The translations under genes were made by a program, and so were the position numbers. A DNA stretch of 64,000 nt from [Empedobacter] haloabium. GTDB lineage: Bacteria > Pseudomonadota > Gammaproteobacteria > Burkholderiales > Burkholderiaceae_D. Below are positions 7,081 through 15,555 of the stretch, in pieces (positions within the stretch are counted from its first letter, which is position 1; each line of letters begins with the position of its first letter). Under the pieces are notes generated by a model, which was given only the letters and a program-made list of their open reading frames with translations, made no database searches and had not been told where the DNA came from. The stretch lies in contig CP136508.1 in assembly GCA_008011715.2 (NCBI GenBank), positions 4,526,001 through 4,590,000 on the forward strand. Direction: 5' to 3'.

Positions 7081-8457
7081 TCAGCAAAATGATCGATGTG
7101 ATAGCCGGCAAGAAATAGATTCGTTGCTCAACTCTGTCAGGCGATTGTGCAGGCACGTCAACCACTCACGCCTTTCGCGATCGTACGCATGGCGGTTGTA
7201 AACGCCTTTGACTCCGGGCTTCATGTGCCCCAGGATTGCCTCGCCGACCTCATCCGGACAGCCCAGCGCGGCCAGCACCGTGCGTGAGCTGCGGCGCAGG
7301 TCGTGCGGCGCCCATCGCTCCACCGGAAGACGCGGCCTCTCGTACGTTGGCCGCGTCTTCGAATATGGCATGTGCATCCACACCGCGCAGCCGATCGTCT
7401 TCTGCTCCACGTGCCCAACGTCGCCCGACGACGGGAAGAGGTACCCGCCCTTCGCCACGTCCAGCCGGCGCCGCACAATCGCTTCAGCACGACCAACCAG
7501 CGGCACCCGAAAATCAGCGGCCTGCTCCCGCCAGCTATTCTTCGTCTTTTCCTTCGGTACCGTCCACCACAGCCCGTCCTCCTCGTTGGTGATCTCGCTG
7601 GCATGCATCGCCATGATCTCGGAGCCGCGCGCGCAAGTCCATAGGTACAGCGTCAGCGCGTCCTCCACCAGCCGCGAGAAGTTCGGTAGCCAGGGCACGA
7701 GCGCCGCCAGCTCGGTCTCGCTCAGCACGCGCTTGACCACTCCCGTAGCCGCCCCCTGAATTGTCCTGCCCTTGCTGCGCAGCTTGCCCCGCAGGATGAG
7801 GCGCCACCAGTTCGGCGCCGATTCCGGCAGGCGGCCGCTGTCGAGCGCATATTCCCAGGCGGCGCCAATCTCCGCGCGCAGTTTCCCCGCCTGAACGGGC
7901 GTGTGTGCGTGGGACTCGATCAGATCGAAGGCGATCGACCTGGTCACGTCAGCCGTAGGAAGGTCGGCGACGTCGCCCAGCATCGTCTCGAACATGCGCC
8001 GCACCTCGGCCGCTCCCTTCTCGGCCCAGTTCTTCTCAACGTGGCGGGTGAGGTACGTTTCGCACATCTTCCCGACGGTCAGGGCAGCCAGCACCTTCTG
8101 CTCGCGCTCGGCGGCATCCTGCTTCTTCTCCTCTGCACGCGCTTGCCGCTTCGCCGCGCTGACGTCCGCGCCCTTCAAGCGGTCGGCGCGCAAACGCTCC
8201 CATTCCACGGTTGCGGCCGAGATAGACGTCGCTGGCCATTCGCCGATCTTCGTCTGTTTCATCCTCTGGTCGACCGGGCTTTTGTATCGGTAAATCCATG
8301 TCCGCTTGCTGGCGGTCGCCTGCAGGCGGAGACCTGGGCACTCGGAAATGGTAAAGTGTTGACCGGCCTCTAACAGTTTGGCCGCGCGTACATCGAATGG
8401 CATTTCTTCCTCATGTGGCGCAGGCCCGGCGTAGGTTTTGACCAATTCGACGGGCAA
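7081..8457 (-). CDS. P4-type tyrosine recombinase (integrase)
   Basis: Integrase of 458 residues. It has an N-terminal arm-binding DUF4102-like domain (about 20-110, LLEAGQHFTISECPGLRLQ and WIYRYK), a core-binding domain (about 125-225) and a catalytic domain. The catalytic set is complete: R277 (CARGSE), H385 and R388 (HDLRR), H411 (GHMKPG) and nucleophile Y420 (VYNRHAY). It sits about 200 bp from the right att candidate and is transcribed away from mutS. It likely integrates and excises the element at the 5' end of mutS. Its 3' end overlaps the natural tail of the convergent membrane-protein gene. Confidence 0.9.
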   Translation of the reverse strand: MPVELVKTYAGPAPHEEEMPFDVRAAKLLEAGQHFTISECPGLRLQATASKRTWIYRYKSPVDQRMKQTKIGEWPATSISAATVEWERLRADRLKGADVSAAKRQARAEEKKQDAAEREQKVLAALTVGKMCETYLTRHVEKNWAEKGAAEVRRMFETMLGDVADLPTADVTRSIAFDLIESHAHTPVQAGKLRAEIGAAWEYALDSGRLPESAPNWWRLILRGKLRSKGRTIQGAATGVVKRVLSETELAALVPWLPNFSRLVEDALTLYLWTCARGSEIMAMHASEITNEEDGLWWTVPKEKTKNSWREQAADFRVPLVGRAEAIVRRRLDVAKGGYLFPSSGDVGHVEQKTIGCAVWMHMPYSKTRPTYERPRLPVERWAPHDLRRSSRTVLAALGCPDEVGEAILGHMKPGVKGVYNRHAYDRERREWLTCLHNRLTELSNESISCRLSHRSFC

Positions 8458-8602
8458 TAGAGGATTGTAGCGTAGCTTCTACTTTCGATCATGGGAAAAG
8501 TTACGCCGATTAGCAGAGTGATGCGGAGTATACCGGCATGTAGCGACTAGAGCGACGAGCAACCTACACCGACGCATTCACCAAGGATTTCAAAGACTTA
8601 CG

Positions 8603-11290
8603 ATGAAAATTGCATCAATTCAAGAGGTTAGCGGAACCTCGAAAGAGAAGATCACCCCAATGATGCAGCAGTACCTGCGCATCAAGGCCGAACACCCGAC
8701 GATGCTGGTGTTCTACCGCATGGGCGACTTCTACGAGCTGTTCTTCGACGATGCCGAGAAGGCAGCGCGCGTGCTGGGCATCACGCTGACCGCGCGCGGT
8801 TCGCAGGGCGGCGTGCCGATCAAGATGGCCGGCGTGCCATTTCACTCGCTGGACGGCTACCTGGCCAAGCTGGTCAAGCTGGGCGAGTCGTGCGCCATCT
8901 GCGAGCAGATCGGCGATCCCGCCACCAGCAAGGGACCCGTCGAACGCAAGGTCGTGCGCATCGTCACGCCCGGCACCCTGACCGATTCGGACCTACTGCC
9001 GGAAAAGTCGGAACGCCCGCTGCTGGCGATGTTCGTGATGGGCCAGCGCAAGCAGCACACCGCCGGCCTGGCCTGGCTGTCGCTCGCCTCGGGCAACCTG
9101 CGCCTGATGGAGTTCTCGGGCGAGCAGCGCGCCGTGCAGGCGCGCCTGCAGCAGGAACTGGAACGCATCGCCCCGGCCGAGATCCTGCGTGCCGACAGCG
9201 GCGAGCTGTTCGACGAGATTACGATCTGCCACGTCAACAACGTGCCGGAATGGCACTTCGACGTCGTCCATGGCTATAAAGCCCTGCTGGACCAGCTGGG
9301 CGTCGCCACGCTGACGGGCTTCGGCGCGGACGGCCTGGGTGCCGCCTTCGGCGCGGCCGGCGCGCTGCTGCGCTATGCCCAGTCCACGCAAGGGCGCGGC
9401 CTGCAGCACGTGAAGAGCCTCGCGTGCGAGACGGAAAACGAATACATCGGCCTGGACGCGGCCACGCGCCGCAACCTGGAGCTGACCGAAACCATCCGCG
9501 GCCAGGAATCGCCCACGCTGTTCTCGCTGCTGGACGGCTGCCGCACCGCGATGGGTTCGCGCCTGCTGCGCCATTGGCTGCACCATGCGCGGCGCGACCA
9601 GGCCGTCGCCCGCGCACGCCACGATGCGATTTCCGCGCTGATGCAGGATGACGCGACGGGCTCGCTGTCGTACCACCTGCAGCACGTGCCGGACATCGAG
9701 CGCATCACCACGCGCGTGGCCCTGCTGACGGCCCGTCCGCGCGACCTGGCCGCCCTGCGCGACGGCCTGCAGCAGTTGCCCAAGCTGCAAAAGTCCTTGC
9801 AGCGCGTGCTGGAGCTGGACAACGCCGACAGCCTGCTGCGCCGCACCCACGATGCGCTGGCCACGCCGGAAGCGTGCGTGGACCTGCTGATGCACGCCGT
9901 GATGCCGGAGCCGGCCACGATGGTGCGCGACGGCGGCGTCATCGCACGTGGCTTCGACGCGGAGTTGGACGAGCTGCGCGGCCTGTCGGAAAACGCCGGC
10001 CAGTACCTGGTCGAGCTGGAGGCGCGCGAGCGCGCCCGCACCGGCATCGCCAACCTGCGCGTCGAGTACAACCGCGTGCACGGCTTCTACATCGAGGTCA
10101 CCAACGGCCAGGCCGACAAGGTGCCGGACGACTACCGCCGCCGCCAGACCTTGAAGAACTGCGAACGCTACATCACGCCGGAGCTGAAGGCCTTCGAGGA
10201 CAAGGCGCTGTCCGCCCAGGACAAGGCGCTGGCGCGCGAGAAGATCCTGTACGACCAGTTGCTGGCCGACCTGGCGCCGTTCATCGGCACCCTGCAATCG
10301 ATCGCCCAGGCCGTGGCCCAGCTGGACACCCTGACGGCGCTGACGGAGCACGCCCTGCGCAACAACTGGTGCGCGCCGCAACTGGTGCCGCATGCCTGCA
10401 TCGACATCGTGGCGGGCCGCCACCCCGTGGTGGAAAACCAGATCGAACGCTTCATCGCCAACGACTGCAAACTGGTCGACGAGCGCCGCCTGCTCTTGAT
10501 CACGGGCCCGAACATGGGCGGTAAATCGACCTTCATGCGCCAGGTGGCGCTGATCACGCTGCTGGCCTATATCGGCAGCTACGTACCGGCCGAACGCGCG
10601 ACGATCGGCCCGATCGACCGCATCTTCACCCGCATCGGCGCGACCGACGACCTGGCTGGCGGCCGTTCCACCTTCATGGTGGAGATGACGGAGGCGGCCA
10701 CCATCCTGAACGGCGCCACCGAGCACTCGCTGGTGCTGATGGACGAGATCGGGCGCGGCACCTCCACCTTCGACGGCCTGGCGCTGGCCTGGGCCATCGC
10801 GCGCCACCTGATCGACACCAGCCGCAGCTTCACCTTGTTCGCGACCCACTATTTCGAACTGACGCAGCTGCCGGAAAGCCATCCGACGGCGGCCAACGTG
10901 CACCTCTCGGCCGTGGAGCACAAGGACAGCATCGTGTTCCTGCACGCCGTGCAGGACGGCCCGGCCTCGCAAAGCTACGGCCTGCAAGTGGCCCAGCTGG
11001 CCGGGGTGCCGCAGCCCGTCATCAAGGCCGCGCGCAAGCACCTGGCGCGCCTGGAAGCACAGGCGCTGGATGCGACGCCTCAGCTGGACCTGTTTGCCGC
11101 CCCGGTACCGGACTGCGACGACGAGCCGGCCGCGCCAGCGGCGGCGCCGGCCACCAGCCCGGCCATGCAGGAGCTGATGGCCGCCCTGGGCGAACTCGAT
11201 CCGGACGCGCTGTCGCCACGCGAGGCGCTGGACCGGCTGTACCAGTTGAAGCGCCTGGCCGCGCCCGCGCTGGCCGCCACGCCGGCATGA
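8603..11290 (+). CDS. mutS: DNA mismatch repair protein MutS
   Basis: Full-length MutS of 895 residues that recognises mismatches and small loops and recruits MutL. Visible features are the mismatch-reading Phe-X-Glu motif (GDFYELF, about residue 47), connector and lever domains, Walker A (GPNMGGKST, about 634), Walker B ([13 protein letters not shown]) and the C-terminal dimerisation tail. The first 18 residues ([11 protein letters not shown]...) differ from the displaced original start at 2280 (MNVPAEINAAAVKH...), so this N-terminus is supplied by the integrated element. Similarity resumes at EKITPMMQQ. Only a distant AAGGA (15 bases) precedes the ATG, so expression may be altered. The stop overlaps the next gene's start. 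Confidence 0.97.
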   Translation: MKIASIQEVSGTSKEKITPMMQQYLRIKAEHPTMLVFYRMGDFYELFFDDAEKAARVLGITLTARGSQGGVPIKMAGVPFHSLDGYLAKLVKLGESCAICEQIGDPATSKGPVERKVVRIVTPGTLTDSDLLPEKSERPLLAMFVMGQRKQHTAGLAWLSLASGNLRLMEFSGEQRAVQARLQQELERIAPAEILRADSGELFDEITICHVNNVPEWHFDVVHGYKALLDQLGVATLTGFGADGLGAAFGAAGALLRYAQSTQGRGLQHVKSLACETENEYIGLDAATRRNLELTETIRGQESPTLFSLLDGCRTAMGSRLLRHWLHHARRDQAVARARHDAISALMQDDATGSLSYHLQHVPDIERITTRVALLTARPRDLAALRDGLQQLPKLQKSLQRVLELDNADSLLRRTHDALATPEACVDLLMHAVMPEPATMVRDGGVIARGFDAELDELRGLSENAGQYLVELEARERARTGIANLRVEYNRVHGFYIEVTNGQADKVPDDYRRRQTLKNCERYITPELKAFEDKALSAQDKALAREKILYDQLLADLAPFIGTLQSIAQAVAQLDTLTALTEHALRNNWCAPQLVPHACIDIVAGRHPVVENQIERFIANDCKLVDERRLLLITGPNMGGKSTFMRQVALITLLAYIGSYVPAERATIGPIDRIFTRIGATDDLAGGRSTFMVEMTEAATILNGATEHSLVLMDEIGRGTSTFDGLALAWAIARHLIDTSRSFTLFATHYFELTQLPESHPTAANVHLSAVEHKDSIVFLHAVQDGPASQSYGLQVAQLAGVPQPVIKAARKHLARLEAQALDATPQLDLFAAPVPDCDDEPAAPAAAPATSPAMQELMAALGELDPDALSPREALDRLYQLKRLAAPALAATPA
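8654..8672 (+). repeat. Right attachment-site candidate (attR) inside mutS
   Basis: Second copy of the 19-bp direct repeat (ACCCCAATGATGCAGCAGT), lying over codons 18-24 of the present mutS. It differs from the left copy only at two bases, both in third codon positions. This is what is expected when an element carries its own version of the gene end to keep the frame. Confidence 0.65.
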
Positions 11291-12351
11291 AGCCACTGGC
11301 CGCACGCATGCTGATGGCCGTGGCGCTGGGCGCCACGTGCGCCGGCGCGCTGGCGGCTCCGGCGGAACCGGCCAGCGATGCGGCGTTCGAGTTCATCGTG
11401 ATCGGCCATACCTTTCCCGGCGAGACCGGCGACGACGACCTGAAACGCACCATCGCCCGCGCCGACAAGGCCAGGCCCGCGTTCGTCGTCGCGGCCGGCA
11501 TCAAGTCAGCCAGCGAGGCCTGCAGCGACAAGCTGTACCAGCAGCGCAAGGCCCTGCTGAACAAGTCGGACCGGCCGCTGATGGTGGTGCTGGCGGCGGG
11601 CGACTGGACCGATTGCCGCAACTCGGCCGGCCGCTCCAATGCGCTGGAGCGCCTGAACCGTATTCGCGAGCTGTATTTCGACAACCGCGAGTCGCTGGGC
11701 GAGCGCAAGCTGGAGCTGAACCGGCAGTCCACCATCACGAAGTTCCGCAGCTACGCGGAAAACGCCTACTGGGAACGGGGCGGCGTGCTGTTCGCCACGA
11801 TCAACCTGCCCGCCAACAACAACCACTACCTCAGCGAGGCCGGGCGCAACAGCGAGTACGAGGACCGCTTCGTTGCCAACCGGGCCTGGCTGCAGCGCCT
11901 GTTCGGCATGGCGAAGCGGCGCAAGCTCGAAGGCCTGGTGCTGTTCTCGGACGGCGACCTGCAGGCCCATGTCGAGCAGGGCTTTTCGCTGCTGGCCGGG
12001 TTCTCGGCCAGGCAGGACGGCTTTGCCGAGACACGCAAACTGGTGCGCACGCTGGCGCAAAAGTATCCGGGCAAGGTGTTGCTGGTCGATACGGCGCGGC
12101 CGGTGCCCGAGGCGGCCGGCGCGAAGGGTGCGGAGCCGGCGGGAACGTTGTCGTGGCGTGGGAACCTGGGCCACGTGACGCTGACCGGCGAGTGGAACGC
12201 AGTGCGCGTGGAGCCCGGCAATGCCGGCCTGTTCACGTTGGTGCCGGACAGCCATCCGCCGCAGGCCGGCAAGGGCGAGGCTAGGAAGGCGGAGAAAGCG
12301 GAGAAGGCGGAGAAAAGCGACAAGCCCGGCAAGGCCGAGCGCGCGCCCTGA
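11287..12351 (+). CDS. Secreted metallophosphoesterase-like protein with degenerate motifs
   Basis: Exported protein of 354 residues (signal peptide about 1-23, ending ALA-AP). Its fold pattern resembles calcineurin-like phosphoesterases ([10 protein letters not shown] at the start, then [13 protein letters not shown]), but the usual metal-binding GDxH and GNHE signatures are absent, so it may be inactive or use another chemistry. The C-terminus is a low-complexity Lys/Ala/Glu tail (KAEKAEK repeats, about 330-350). ATG overlaps the mutS stop by 4 bases (ATGA), implying translational coupling, although no functional link to repair is known to me. Confidence 0.65.
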   Translation: MKPLAARMLMAVALGATCAGALAAPAEPASDAAFEFIVIGHTFPGETGDDDLKRTIARADKARPAFVVAAGIKSASEACSDKLYQQRKALLNKSDRPLMVVLAAGDWTDCRNSAGRSNALERLNRIRELYFDNRESLGERKLELNRQSTITKFRSYAENAYWERGGVLFATINLPANNNHYLSEAGRNSEYEDRFVANRAWLQRLFGMAKRRKLEGLVLFSDGDLQAHVEQGFSLLAGFSARQDGFAETRKLVRTLAQKYPGKVLLVDTARPVPEAAGAKGAEPAGTLSWRGNLGHVTLTGEWNAVRVEPGNAGLFTLVPDSHPPQAGKGEARKAEKAEKAEKSDKPGKAERAP

Positions 12352-12360
12352 AATGACATC

Positions 12361-12378
12361 GGGCCGCCAAGGCGGCCC
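12361..12378. terminator. Hairpin between convergent genes
   Basis: GGGCCGCC-AA-GGCGGCCC is a perfect 8-bp stem between the phosphoesterase-like gene and slyD, which converge here. No U-tract follows on either strand, so termination is plausible rather than certain. Confidence 0.45.
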
Positions 12379-12392
12379 GACCGGGAAGACGC

Positions 12393-12938
12393 TTAGTGGA
12401 TCGGCTGCGAGCGGAACTGGTCGCCCGCTTCGCCTTCGTCCTCGTCGTCGTCGTGATGGTGGTGACCGTGGGCGCCGTGCACGTGCTCGTGGGCGATTTC
12501 CTCTTCGGTTGCTTCGCGCACGTCCGTCACCTTCAGCTCGAAGCGCAGCGCCATGCCGGCCAGCGGATGGTTACCGTCCAGCACGACCTTGTCTTCGGCG
12601 ATGTCGGTCACGGTGAAGATCATCGCTTCCTCGTCGCTGTCGCCGTCCGGCATGCCTTCGAACTGCATGCCCACTTCCAGCGGTTCCGGCAGGCGCGAGC
12701 GCGGCTCGACCTTGACCAGGTTCGGGTCGTAGTCGCCAAAGGCGTCCTCAGGCTCGATCTGGATCGTGTTCTCGTAGCCCACGTCCTTGCCTTCCAGCTC
12801 TTCCTCGATCTTCGGCAGCGTGTTCTCGTACCCGCCGTGCAGGTACACCATGGGCTGGCGACCGTCTTCGATCAGATTGTTCTGAGCGTCGGACAGCTTG
12901 TACTGCACGGTCACGACGGTATTCTTGGCGATCTTCAT
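12393..12938 (-). CDS. slyD: FKBP-type peptidyl-prolyl isomerase SlyD
   Basis: Cytoplasmic folding helper of 181 residues that isomerises prolyl bonds and binds nickel. The FKBP part is split by the insert-in-flap domain (about 65-130), and the C-terminus is a metal-binding tail rich in His, Asp and Glu (HEHVHGAHGHHHH). Length and order fit SlyD. The start has AAGGA 7 bases upstream. A TATAAT on its strand at 12969-12974 is the likely -10. It is divergent from roxA. Confidence 0.93.
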   Translation of the reverse strand: MKIAKNTVVTVQYKLSDAQNNLIEDGRQPMVYLHGGYENTLPKIEEELEGKDVGYENTIQIEPEDAFGDYDPNLVKVEPRSRLPEPLEVGMQFEGMPDGDSDEEAMIFTVTDIAEDKVVLDGNHPLAGMALRFELKVTDVREATEEEIAHEHVHGAHGHHHHDDDEDEGEAGDQFRSQPIH

Positions 12939-12968
12939 CTTTACATCCTTTCAGGTCTGGTAGCGCGC

Positions 12969-12974
12969 ATTATA
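12969..12974 (-). promoter_or_regulatory. -10 element of slyD
   Basis: TATAAT on the minus strand, placing the transcript start about 24 bases before the slyD ATG. No good -35 match was found at the usual distance. Confidence 0.5.
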
Positions 12975-13042
12975 ACCGCACAGGGGTGGACACTGCCGCC
13001 GCCATGGCCGCGCCGGCGCCGCTGCCGGCACGGTGGATCAAC

Positions 13043-13048
13043 TATAAT
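13043..13048 (+). promoter_or_regulatory. -10 element immediately before roxA
   Basis: TATAAT lies only 7 bases before the roxA ATG (13056). If used, transcription would begin at or next to the start codon, giving a leaderless message; no ribosome site is visible either. No -35 consensus is clear. Confidence 0.45.
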
Positions 13049-13055
13049 CCCGTCC

Positions 13056-14186
13056 ATGAAAAAAGACGCTCCCCTCCGCCTCCTGGGCGACATCACGCCG
13101 GCGCAGTTCATGCGCGACTACTGGCACAAGAAACCCCTGCTGATCCGCCAGGCCATCCCCGGCTTCAAGCCGCTGCTGCCGTTCGCGCAATTGGCCGAGC
13201 TGGCGACCAAGGACTACGTCGAGTCGCGCCTGGTCACGCTGACGGACGGCCAGTGGGACATGCAGCACGGCCCATTGCAGGAATTGCCGCCGCGCACGCA
13301 GCGCGAGTGGACGATGCTGGTGCAGGGCGTCAACCTGCAGGACGACGCGGCCGACGCGCTGCTGCGCCAGTTCCGCTTCGTGCCGGACGCGCGGCTGGAC
13401 GACCTGATGGTCAGCTTCGCCACCGACGGCGGCGGCGTCGGCCCGCACTTCGATTCCTATGACGTGTTCCTGCTGCAGGCGGAAGGCCAGCGGCGCTGGC
13501 GCATCGGTCCGCAGAAGGACCTGTCGCTGGTCGAAGGCCTGCCGCTGAAGATCCTAAGCAAGTTCAAGCCGACCGAGGAATTCGTGCTGGAGCCGGGCGA
13601 CATGCTGTACCTGCCGCCCCACTACGCCCACGACGGCTTGGCTATCGGCGACTGCCAGACTTACTCGATCGGCTTCCGCTCCCCTTCCTACCAGGAGCTG
13701 GGCGAGGCGTTCCTGCAGTTCATGGCCGACTCGATCGACCTGCCCGGCCGCTATGCGGACCCGGACCTGGCGCCGTCCGGCAAGCCGGCCGAGATCCCGA
13801 AGCACATGCTGGGCACGATCGCGGACGAACTGAACAAGATGCAGTTCACGGAAGACGACTTCACGATCTTCCTGGGCGAATACCTGTCCGAACCGAAGCA
13901 CAATGTGTTCTTTACCGGTCCTGACAAGCCACTGCCAGCCGGCCGTTTCGCGCAGACCGCCGCGAAAAAGGGTGTCACGCTGTCGCGCAAGACGCAGATG
14001 CTGTACCGTGGCAAGCACGTCTTCATCAACGGCGAGTCGTTCGCCGTCGGCCGGGCCGACAAGGCCACGCTGGAAGCGCTGGCCAACGAGCGCAAGCTGG
14101 ACGGCGCGGCCGTCGCGGCGGCTTCGGAGGACGTGATGGAAGCGCTGTTCGCGTGGTACACGGACGGCTGGCTGGAACTCAACTGA
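13056..14186 (+). CDS. roxA: Ribosomal protein uL16 arginine hydroxylase (RoxA/YcfD, JmjC-type cupin)
   Basis: 2-oxoglutarate and Fe(II)-dependent oxygenase of 376 residues; in the YcfD family the target is a conserved Arg of ribosomal protein uL16. Iron ligands are visible as H-x-D in GPHFDSYD (about 131-133) and a distal His in LPPHYAHDG. A JmjC-type cupin core is followed by a helical dimerisation part and a winged-helix C-terminus (about 280-376). The start was taken at MKKDAP; a longer upstream frame runs through slyD antisense and is not real. Confidence 0.9.
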   Translation: MKKDAPLRLLGDITPAQFMRDYWHKKPLLIRQAIPGFKPLLPFAQLAELATKDYVESRLVTLTDGQWDMQHGPLQELPPRTQREWTMLVQGVNLQDDAADALLRQFRFVPDARLDDLMVSFATDGGGVGPHFDSYDVFLLQAEGQRRWRIGPQKDLSLVEGLPLKILSKFKPTEEFVLEPGDMLYLPPHYAHDGLAIGDCQTYSIGFRSPSYQELGEAFLQFMADSIDLPGRYADPDLAPSGKPAEIPKHMLGTIADELNKMQFTEDDFTIFLGEYLSEPKHNVFFTGPDKPLPAGRFAQTAAKKGVTLSRKTQMLYRGKHVFINGESFAVGRADKATLEALANERKLDGAAVAAASEDVMEALFAWYTDGWLELN

Positions 14187-14203
14187 TGTAATCGGGAGGC
14201 GCG

Positions 14204-14674
14204 ATGGCGCGGCAAGCATTCGATACCCGGGCCGATTTCCAGGCCCAGCTCGCAACCGTGCTCGGCCGCGCCCGCGTCTCACTGCGCATGTTCGACCCGG
14301 ACTATGCCGACTGGCAGCTGGGCAGCTCCGCCAGCGACGCACTGCTGCGCGCCTTCCTGCGCGGCGGCGGCCGCCTGCAACTGGTGGCGCACGGCAATGC
14401 CCGCCTGGAGCGCGACGCGCCGCGCTTCCTGCGTTTGCTGCAGGATTACGGCCACCTGATCGAATGCCGGGTGACCAACCGCTCGCTGCGCCACCTGACG
14501 GACTCGTTCTGCGTGGCGGACGAGCGTGACATCGTACGCCGCTTCCACTGCGATTTTTTTCGCGGCGAAGCAGATTTCGATGCGCCTTCGTCAACCCAAA
14601 CGAGTCTGGAGCGTTTTGAGGGTATCTGGGCTGAGACGACGGCTGGTTTGCATGCAAATGTCACTGGATTGTGA
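14204..14674 (+). CDS. DUF-type hypothetical protein (phospholipase-D-like fold suspected)
   Basis: Protein of 156 residues directly downstream of roxA (17-base gap), so probably co-transcribed. It has no signal peptide. The pattern VSLRMFDPDYADWQLG... LQLVAHGNARLERDAPRFLRLLQDYGHLIECRVT resembles small cytoplasmic proteins that follow roxA in related bacteria and have a PLD-like sandwich without the HKD motifs. Catalytic function is not evident. Confidence 0.65.
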   Translation: MARQAFDTRADFQAQLATVLGRARVSLRMFDPDYADWQLGSSASDALLRAFLRGGGRLQLVAHGNARLERDAPRFLRLLQDYGHLIECRVTNRSLRHLTDSFCVADERDIVRRFHCDFFRGEADFDAPSSTQTSLERFEGIWAETTAGLHANVTGL

Positions 14675-14980
14675 GCTGGAAATCAGTACAATCTTGCCCG
14701 TTCGACAGCGTAGTCTGCGTTCTGTTTGGTGGCGCCGGTAAAGCTGCGTAAAAGTAGTGCAGAGTTGCGTGCCTGCTATTGCCTTTGTGCAAAATAGTTA
14801 TGGATTCGTCTCGTGCTGCTATTGCGACGCTACAAGAATCGCTATAATATTCGGTTAGGAAGTTTCCGTTGTCAGGGGCACCATATGGTCCGAACGACCA
14901 CGAAACGCCCTAATGAGCGATAATTACCGGTAATTATTCATCGCAACACTGTAATTTTGTGAATTAATTAAGGAAAACAA
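14675..14980. other. AT-rich intergenic region with promoter for the lipoprotein gene
   Basis: These 306 bases hold a promoter-like pair, TTGCGA at 14822-14827 and TATAAT at 14843-14848 (15-base spacer), and then a roughly 130-base leader of the downstream lipoprotein gene. The leader ends with AAGGAAA before ATG 14981. No small coding frame is convincing. Confidence 0.5.
14822..14848 (+). promoter_or_regulatory. Sigma70-type promoter of the Ala-rich lipoprotein gene
   Basis: TTGCGA, 15-base spacer, then a perfect TATAAT in an AT-rich stretch. The long leader (about 125 bases) could carry regulation. Confidence 0.55.
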
Positions 14981-15265
14981 ATGAAAAAATCCCTGCTGAT
15001 CGCCTCCCTGCTGGCTGTTGCTCTGGCTGCTTGCTCCAAGAAAGAAGAAGCTCCTGCCGCTCCAGTCGCTACCCCAGAAGCAACCGCTCCTGCTGCTGAC
15101 GCTGCTGCAACCCCAGCACCTGCTGCTGACGCTGCTGCAACCCCAGCTGCTCCTGCCGCTGCTGACGCTGCTGCTTCGGCTGCTGCTGACTCCGCTGCTG
15201 CTGCTTCGCAAGCTGCTTCGGCTGCTTCGGAAGCCGCTTCGGCTGCTGCTGCCGCTGCCAAGTAA
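14981..15265 (+). CDS. Small alanine-rich lipoprotein
   Basis: Lipoprotein of 94 residues: signal sequence MKKSLLIASLLAVALAAC with the lipobox LAAC, then KKEE, then an Ala/Pro/Thr tail of near repeats (PAADAAATPA) passing to Ala/Ser. The tail looks like an extended or helical low-complexity spacer. The strong promoter and terminator suggest an abundant product. The repeated codons make the gene internally repetitive at DNA level. Function unknown; similar abundant Ala-rich lipoproteins are common in this family of bacteria. Confidence 0.82.
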   Translation: MKKSLLIASLLAVALAACSKKEEAPAAPVATPEATAPAADAAATPAPAADAAATPAAPAAADAAASAAADSAAAASQAASAASEAASAAAAAAK

Positions 15266-15306
15266 TTGGCCGCCCAAGCCATCCTTTGGGATGGCTTGAA
15301 GCAATA

Positions 15307-15332
15307 AAAAACCGCCTTCGGGCGGTTTTTTT
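15307..15332. terminator. Rho-independent terminator after the lipoprotein gene
   Basis: AAAA-ACCGCC-TTCG-GGCGGT-TTTTTT: a GC stem with a UUCG-type loop and T-run, with A-run on the other side so it may act in both directions. Confidence 0.85.
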
Positions 15333-15334
15333 AT

Positions 15335-15543
15335 GGGTCTGTCCCTGCAGGGGACTGACCCTGAAGTTTGCGTGCATCTCGTTATCGCAAGCTGCGAATG
15401 TACCTGCTGCGGGCTTGGGGACTGTCCCCATCGGGGACTGTCCCCGGCTTTTTGTCCGGGACGGATGACCACTTCTATCCGGGAAGCCGGCGCGACCGCT
15501 GCGGAAGAAAACCGGGGTCAGTCCCCTGAGGGGACAGACCCCA
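15335..15543. repeat. Composite intergenic palindromic repeat
   Basis: Three small palindromes of the GGGACTGNCCC / GGGACAGACCC type: 15335-15366, 15416-15446 and 15512-15543. The outer ones are inverted with respect to each other: GGGACTGACCCTGAAGT at 15350-15366 faces GGGGTCAGTCCCC at the other end. A related composite lies at 60392-60508 with the same 17-base GGGACTGACCCTGAAGT. It is a dispersed repeat family and encodes no protein. Confidence 0.65.
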
Positions 15544-15555
15544 AGCCGTGACGCG

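Larger units (their letters stand above)
2346..8672. mobile_element. Integrated genomic element inserted in the 5' end of mutS
   Basis: About 6.3 kb bounded by a 13-bp direct repeat from the mutS reading frame. The element carries a P4-type integrase next to its right end, an AlpA-like regulator, phage lysis remnants and genes with lower GC than their neighbours (for example 6263-7054). The right end supplies a new start codon and first codons for mutS, so the gene stays open. The left end keeps the host's own mutS start. Tyrosine recombinases that insert into the end of a gene and restore it are well known; the specific use of mutS here is inferred from this sequence. Truncated and frameshifted contents suggest the element is partly decayed. 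Confidence 0.7.

Noticed and set aside
8993..11305. Long minus-strand open frame (770 codons) opposite mutS
   Set aside because: It is the antisense shadow of mutS. Its product has no domain, is rich in Arg/Gln/Ala as expected for such shadows at high GC, and the mutS motifs are unmistakable.
12396..13055. N-terminal extension of roxA through slyD antisense
   Set aside because: The 220 extra codons are complementary to slyD and unlike any RoxA; MKKDAP at 13056 fits the family.
15050..15260. Repeated GCTGCTGACGCTGCTGCAACC units, considered as CRISPR or tandem repeat array
   Set aside because: The units are codons of the Ala-rich lipoprotein tail without spacers; a coding repeat, not a CRISPR array.
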